DNA of 64,000 nucleotides from positions 1 through 64,000 of the forward strand of contig JANYDK010000071.1 of NCBI GenBank assembly GCA_025363655.1, written 5' to 3'. This document shows positions 62,046 to 64,000 of this stretch, one piece after another. The stretch's first letter is position 1, and the number at the start of each line of letters is the position of its first letter. Below the pieces are notes generated by a model. It did not search any database. It had not been told where the DNA came from and saw only the letters and a program-made list of their open reading frames with translations. The DNA comes from Deltaproteobacteria bacterium. Its GTDB lineage: Bacteria; Myxococcota_A; Polyangia; Polyangiales; JADJMO01. The position numbers and the translations under genes are program-made.

Positions 62046-62228
62046 AACGCCTTGGCGAAAGAGAGCCAGGTGCTCAGTGTTGAAGATGATATTGAAAGTC
62101 GTTTGCAACTACAAGCGGGTCGTCAACATTGATCTGTCACAGTCACCTGTCGGTGAACCAGCAACCCGGGCGGGCGCTGCGTCGAGCGAGCCCGTACCGC
62201 TCGCGAGCGACGCCATCGAGGTAGTTGC

Positions 62229-63422
62229 ATGTCCCGACGAACTTTCCTGACCATCCTCGGAACCGCCATGACCGCGATGATCTCGGGCTGCGCCGTAGGT
62301 GCTGCATTCCCGGAGGAGACCAAGGATGAACCTGCCTCCATACAACAGGCCGCCAACGCGAGGCGGCCCTGCGACGGCGTGCGCACCGTCCCCGGCGACT
62401 TCAACAATGACCACATCACCGACGTCGCCGTGATTCACGGGTTCGCCGGATCGGGCGGCACGTTCACCATCGACGTCCTCATCTCCGATGGCCACGGGCA
62501 CTTCACGCCCTCGAGGTGGATGTCGAAGCCGCAGGGCTTCACGCCGGGCACCTTCGTCGCCGGAGACTTCGACAACGACGGCTGGACCGACATCGCCTTC
62601 GCGTGGAACGACTGGGGCTACGTGTCGATCGACGTGTATCTGAACACCGGAGGCTCGTTCACCCAGACGCGGTGGGTGACGCAAGACGGTGGCTTCATCC
62701 CAGGCAGCGACTCCGAGTTCGTCGCTGGCGACTTCGACGGAAATGGTCGCCTCGACATCGCCATGCCATTCAACGACGGAGGGAGTGCTTCGATCAACGT
62801 CTACCGCAACTACGGCGACTACCACTTGTACAACAGCGCCTGGGGGCGTGGAGGCGGCGCGTACCTCGGAAACTCGTGGCTCGCGGGAGACTTCAACGGC
62901 GATCGTCGACCTGACCTCGCGTATGTCTTCAACGACAACAACCAGAGCTCCGTCGACATGTACACCAACACCGGCTCGAGCTTCTCGCAGTCGCGTTGGG
63001 CGACGAATCTAGGAGCAATCACCGACGGACAGCGATGGCGTGCCGCGGACTTCGATGGCGACCACCTGCCCGATCTCCTCCACGTGTGGAACGACTGGGG
63101 GTACGTGCAGATGGACGTGTTCAGCGGTGCCACTCCTGGATCGAGCGTGACCTATTATCGCGGGCCGGCGACCTTCCCGACGTTCCCCCATTTCGCCGTC
63201 GGCGACTTCGACAATCGAAGCCAGGCCGACGTGGCGTTGATCTTCGATGCAGATGGTGCTCTCGAGGCTGACGCCTACATCAACAAGGCAACCAACTCGT
63301 TCGACGGCCTGCACTTCCACGTGGCGCGCAGCTTCCTTCAATCGTCGTGGCTTGCGTACGGTTCGTACCCGTTCTCGACCATCGTTCCGGACTACTGCAT
63401 GCCCCTGGCAGCCAGCAACTGA
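62229..63422 (+). CDS. FG-GAP/VCBS-repeat lipoprotein
   Basis: This 397-residue lipoprotein has a signal peptide ending ISGC. After a short linker there are about six repeats with Asp-rich calcium-binding turns (PGDFNNDHITDVAV, AGDFDNDGWTDIAF, AGDFDGNGRLDIAM, AGDFNGDRRPDLAY, AADFDGDHLPDLLH, VGDFDNRSQADVAL), the pattern of an FG-GAP or integrin-alpha-like propeller. Each repeat also has an aromatic strand such as WNDWGYV. No enzymatic domain is attached. Such propellers usually bind ligands or other proteins at the surface. Confidence 0.83.
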   Translation: MSRRTFLTILGTAMTAMISGCAVGAAFPEETKDEPASIQQAANARRPCDGVRTVPGDFNNDHITDVAVIHGFAGSGGTFTIDVLISDGHGHFTPSRWMSKPQGFTPGTFVAGDFDNDGWTDIAFAWNDWGYVSIDVYLNTGGSFTQTRWVTQDGGFIPGSDSEFVAGDFDGNGRLDIAMPFNDGGSASINVYRNYGDYHLYNSAWGRGGGAYLGNSWLAGDFNGDRRPDLAYVFNDNNQSSVDMYTNTGSSFSQSRWATNLGAITDGQRWRAADFDGDHLPDLLHVWNDWGYVQMDVFSGATPGSSVTYYRGPATFPTFPHFAVGDFDNRSQADVALIFDADGALEADAYINKATNSFDGLHFHVARSFLQSSWLAYGSYPFSTIVPDYCMPLAASN

Positions 63423-63474
63423 CCGGCGACCACGGTGATGGACTCCGCCCTTCAACTCTCCTAACGCTCGACGA

Positions 63475-64000
63475 ATGAAGTTCTCTTGGCTCCGAGCGAA
63501 GTCCCGCGACACATCGTGGGAGCGCTTCGGTGTAGCCGACCCGTATTGGGCGGTTCTCACTGTTCCACAGTTCCGCCGCGGGGCGATGACCAGCGCCGCG
63601 CGTGCCGAGTTCTTCGCGTCGGGTGATTGGTGGATGGATTCGGTCCTTGAAGACGCGCACCGCTTCTTCGGCCCCTTGCCGAAGGCGGTGCGCGCTCTCG
63701 ACTTCGGCTGCGGCGTCGGGCGTCTGGTCTTTCCGCTCGCCAAACGCTTCGATGAGGTCACCGGCGTCGACGTCGCCGAGTCGATGCTCGAGGAGGCGCG
63801 CAAGAACGCGCGCGCCCTCGGCGTCGACAACACCACCTTCGTCGCGTCCGACGATGCGCTCACCAAGCTCGATGGCGTCTTCGACTTCATCCACTCGTAC
63901 ATCGTCTTCCAGCACATCCCGGTCGCGAGCGGGCTCGCGCTCTACGCGGGTCTCCTCGATCGCCTCGCACCCGGCGGCATCGCCGCGCTCCACTTCGTCA
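63475..64000 (+). CDS. Class I SAM-dependent methyltransferase, partial
   Basis: The first 175 residues are in the window; the gene runs off the right edge. The SAM-binding motif I is ALDFGCGVGRLVFPLA (about residues 75-90), followed by VTGVDVAESMLEEARKNA (motif II region with the acidic Asp) and FDFIHSYIVFQHIP (motif IV), then LDRLAPGGIAALHF. The N-terminal 60 residues with ERFGVADPYWAVLT resemble methyltransferases acting on glycans or small acceptors, but the acceptor is unknown. The start at 63475 is the first ATG. Confidence 0.82.
   Translation, partial: MKFSWLRAKSRDTSWERFGVADPYWAVLTVPQFRRGAMTSAARAEFFASGDWWMDSVLEDAHRFFGPLPKAVRALDFGCGVGRLVFPLAKRFDEVTGVDVAESMLEEARKNARALGVDNTTFVASDDALTKLDGVFDFIHSYIVFQHIPVASGLALYAGLLDRLAPGGIAALHFV

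Noticed and set aside
62082-62100. A second Fur box upstream of the outer-membrane protein gene
   Set aside because: It matches only 12 of 19 positions, which is near what AT-rich stretches give by chance; it is mentioned only as a weak partner of the main site.

Overview
The window is high-GC bacterial DNA with dense, mostly non-overlapping genes. It most resembles a myxobacterium (Myxococcota, probably a Polyangia-type lineage). Four things suggest this: the many cysteine-rich, Asp/Thr-rich lipoproteins; three proteins whose C-termini look like MYXO-CTERM sorting tails; a DUF2330 protein; and eukaryote-like Ser/Thr kinases beside ordinary housekeeping genes. This placement is inferred from gene content, not from a marker tree.

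Left edge (1-2630): a CBASS anti-phage locus cut by the window edge. A CD-NTase gene (184-1188, minus) overlaps the start of a second gene whose 62 visible residues look like an E2 ubiquitin-conjugating fold (1-187). A WYL regulator of CapW type is divergent from them. The locus lies against the 3' end of an initiator tRNA-Met gene, a classic island insertion site. The effector would lie outside the window.

2.7-24 kb: housekeeping and envelope genes. They include a glutaredoxin, an RpoH-like sigma factor, two acetyl/acyl-handling enzymes, an LpoA-like TPR protein, the sdhCAB operon, a run of surface lipoproteins (two of them paralogous VWA proteins flanking a beta-propeller lipoprotein) and purF.

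24-28 kb: two TetR modules with visible operators. One TetR is divergent from an ECF sigma gene, with two 21-bp operator copies between them. The other TetR has three near-identical 18-bp palindromes, placed before an SDR gene, before the TetR itself and before a cysteine-repeat lipoprotein.

28-45 kb: a cysteine-free glutaredoxin-like protein, ElaA, more lipoproteins, an orphan Flp pilin, a divergent pair of Ser/Thr kinases (one with a beta-propeller-like tail, one fused to a membrane-anchored nSTAND NTPase), a CoxE-like VWA protein, a parvulin, a phosphodiester glycosidase and a TMEM175-type channel.

45-64 kb: DUF2071 and DUF2804 proteins; a convergent pair of secreted wall hydrolases (GH25 and NlpC/P60-like) sharing accessory modules and sorting tails; DUF2330; a small CheD-like protein; a dienelactone hydrolase; an amidase; a TonB-dependent receptor carrying its own TonB C-terminal domain with partner lipoproteins; a ferredoxin; a candidate Fur-controlled outer-membrane protein/cytochrome c pair; an FG-GAP lipoprotein; and a methyltransferase cut by the right edge. 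Four copies of a short palindromic repeat lie between genes at about 4.3, 6.4, 7.8 and 43.5 kb. No insertion sequence, prophage or CRISPR array was seen.
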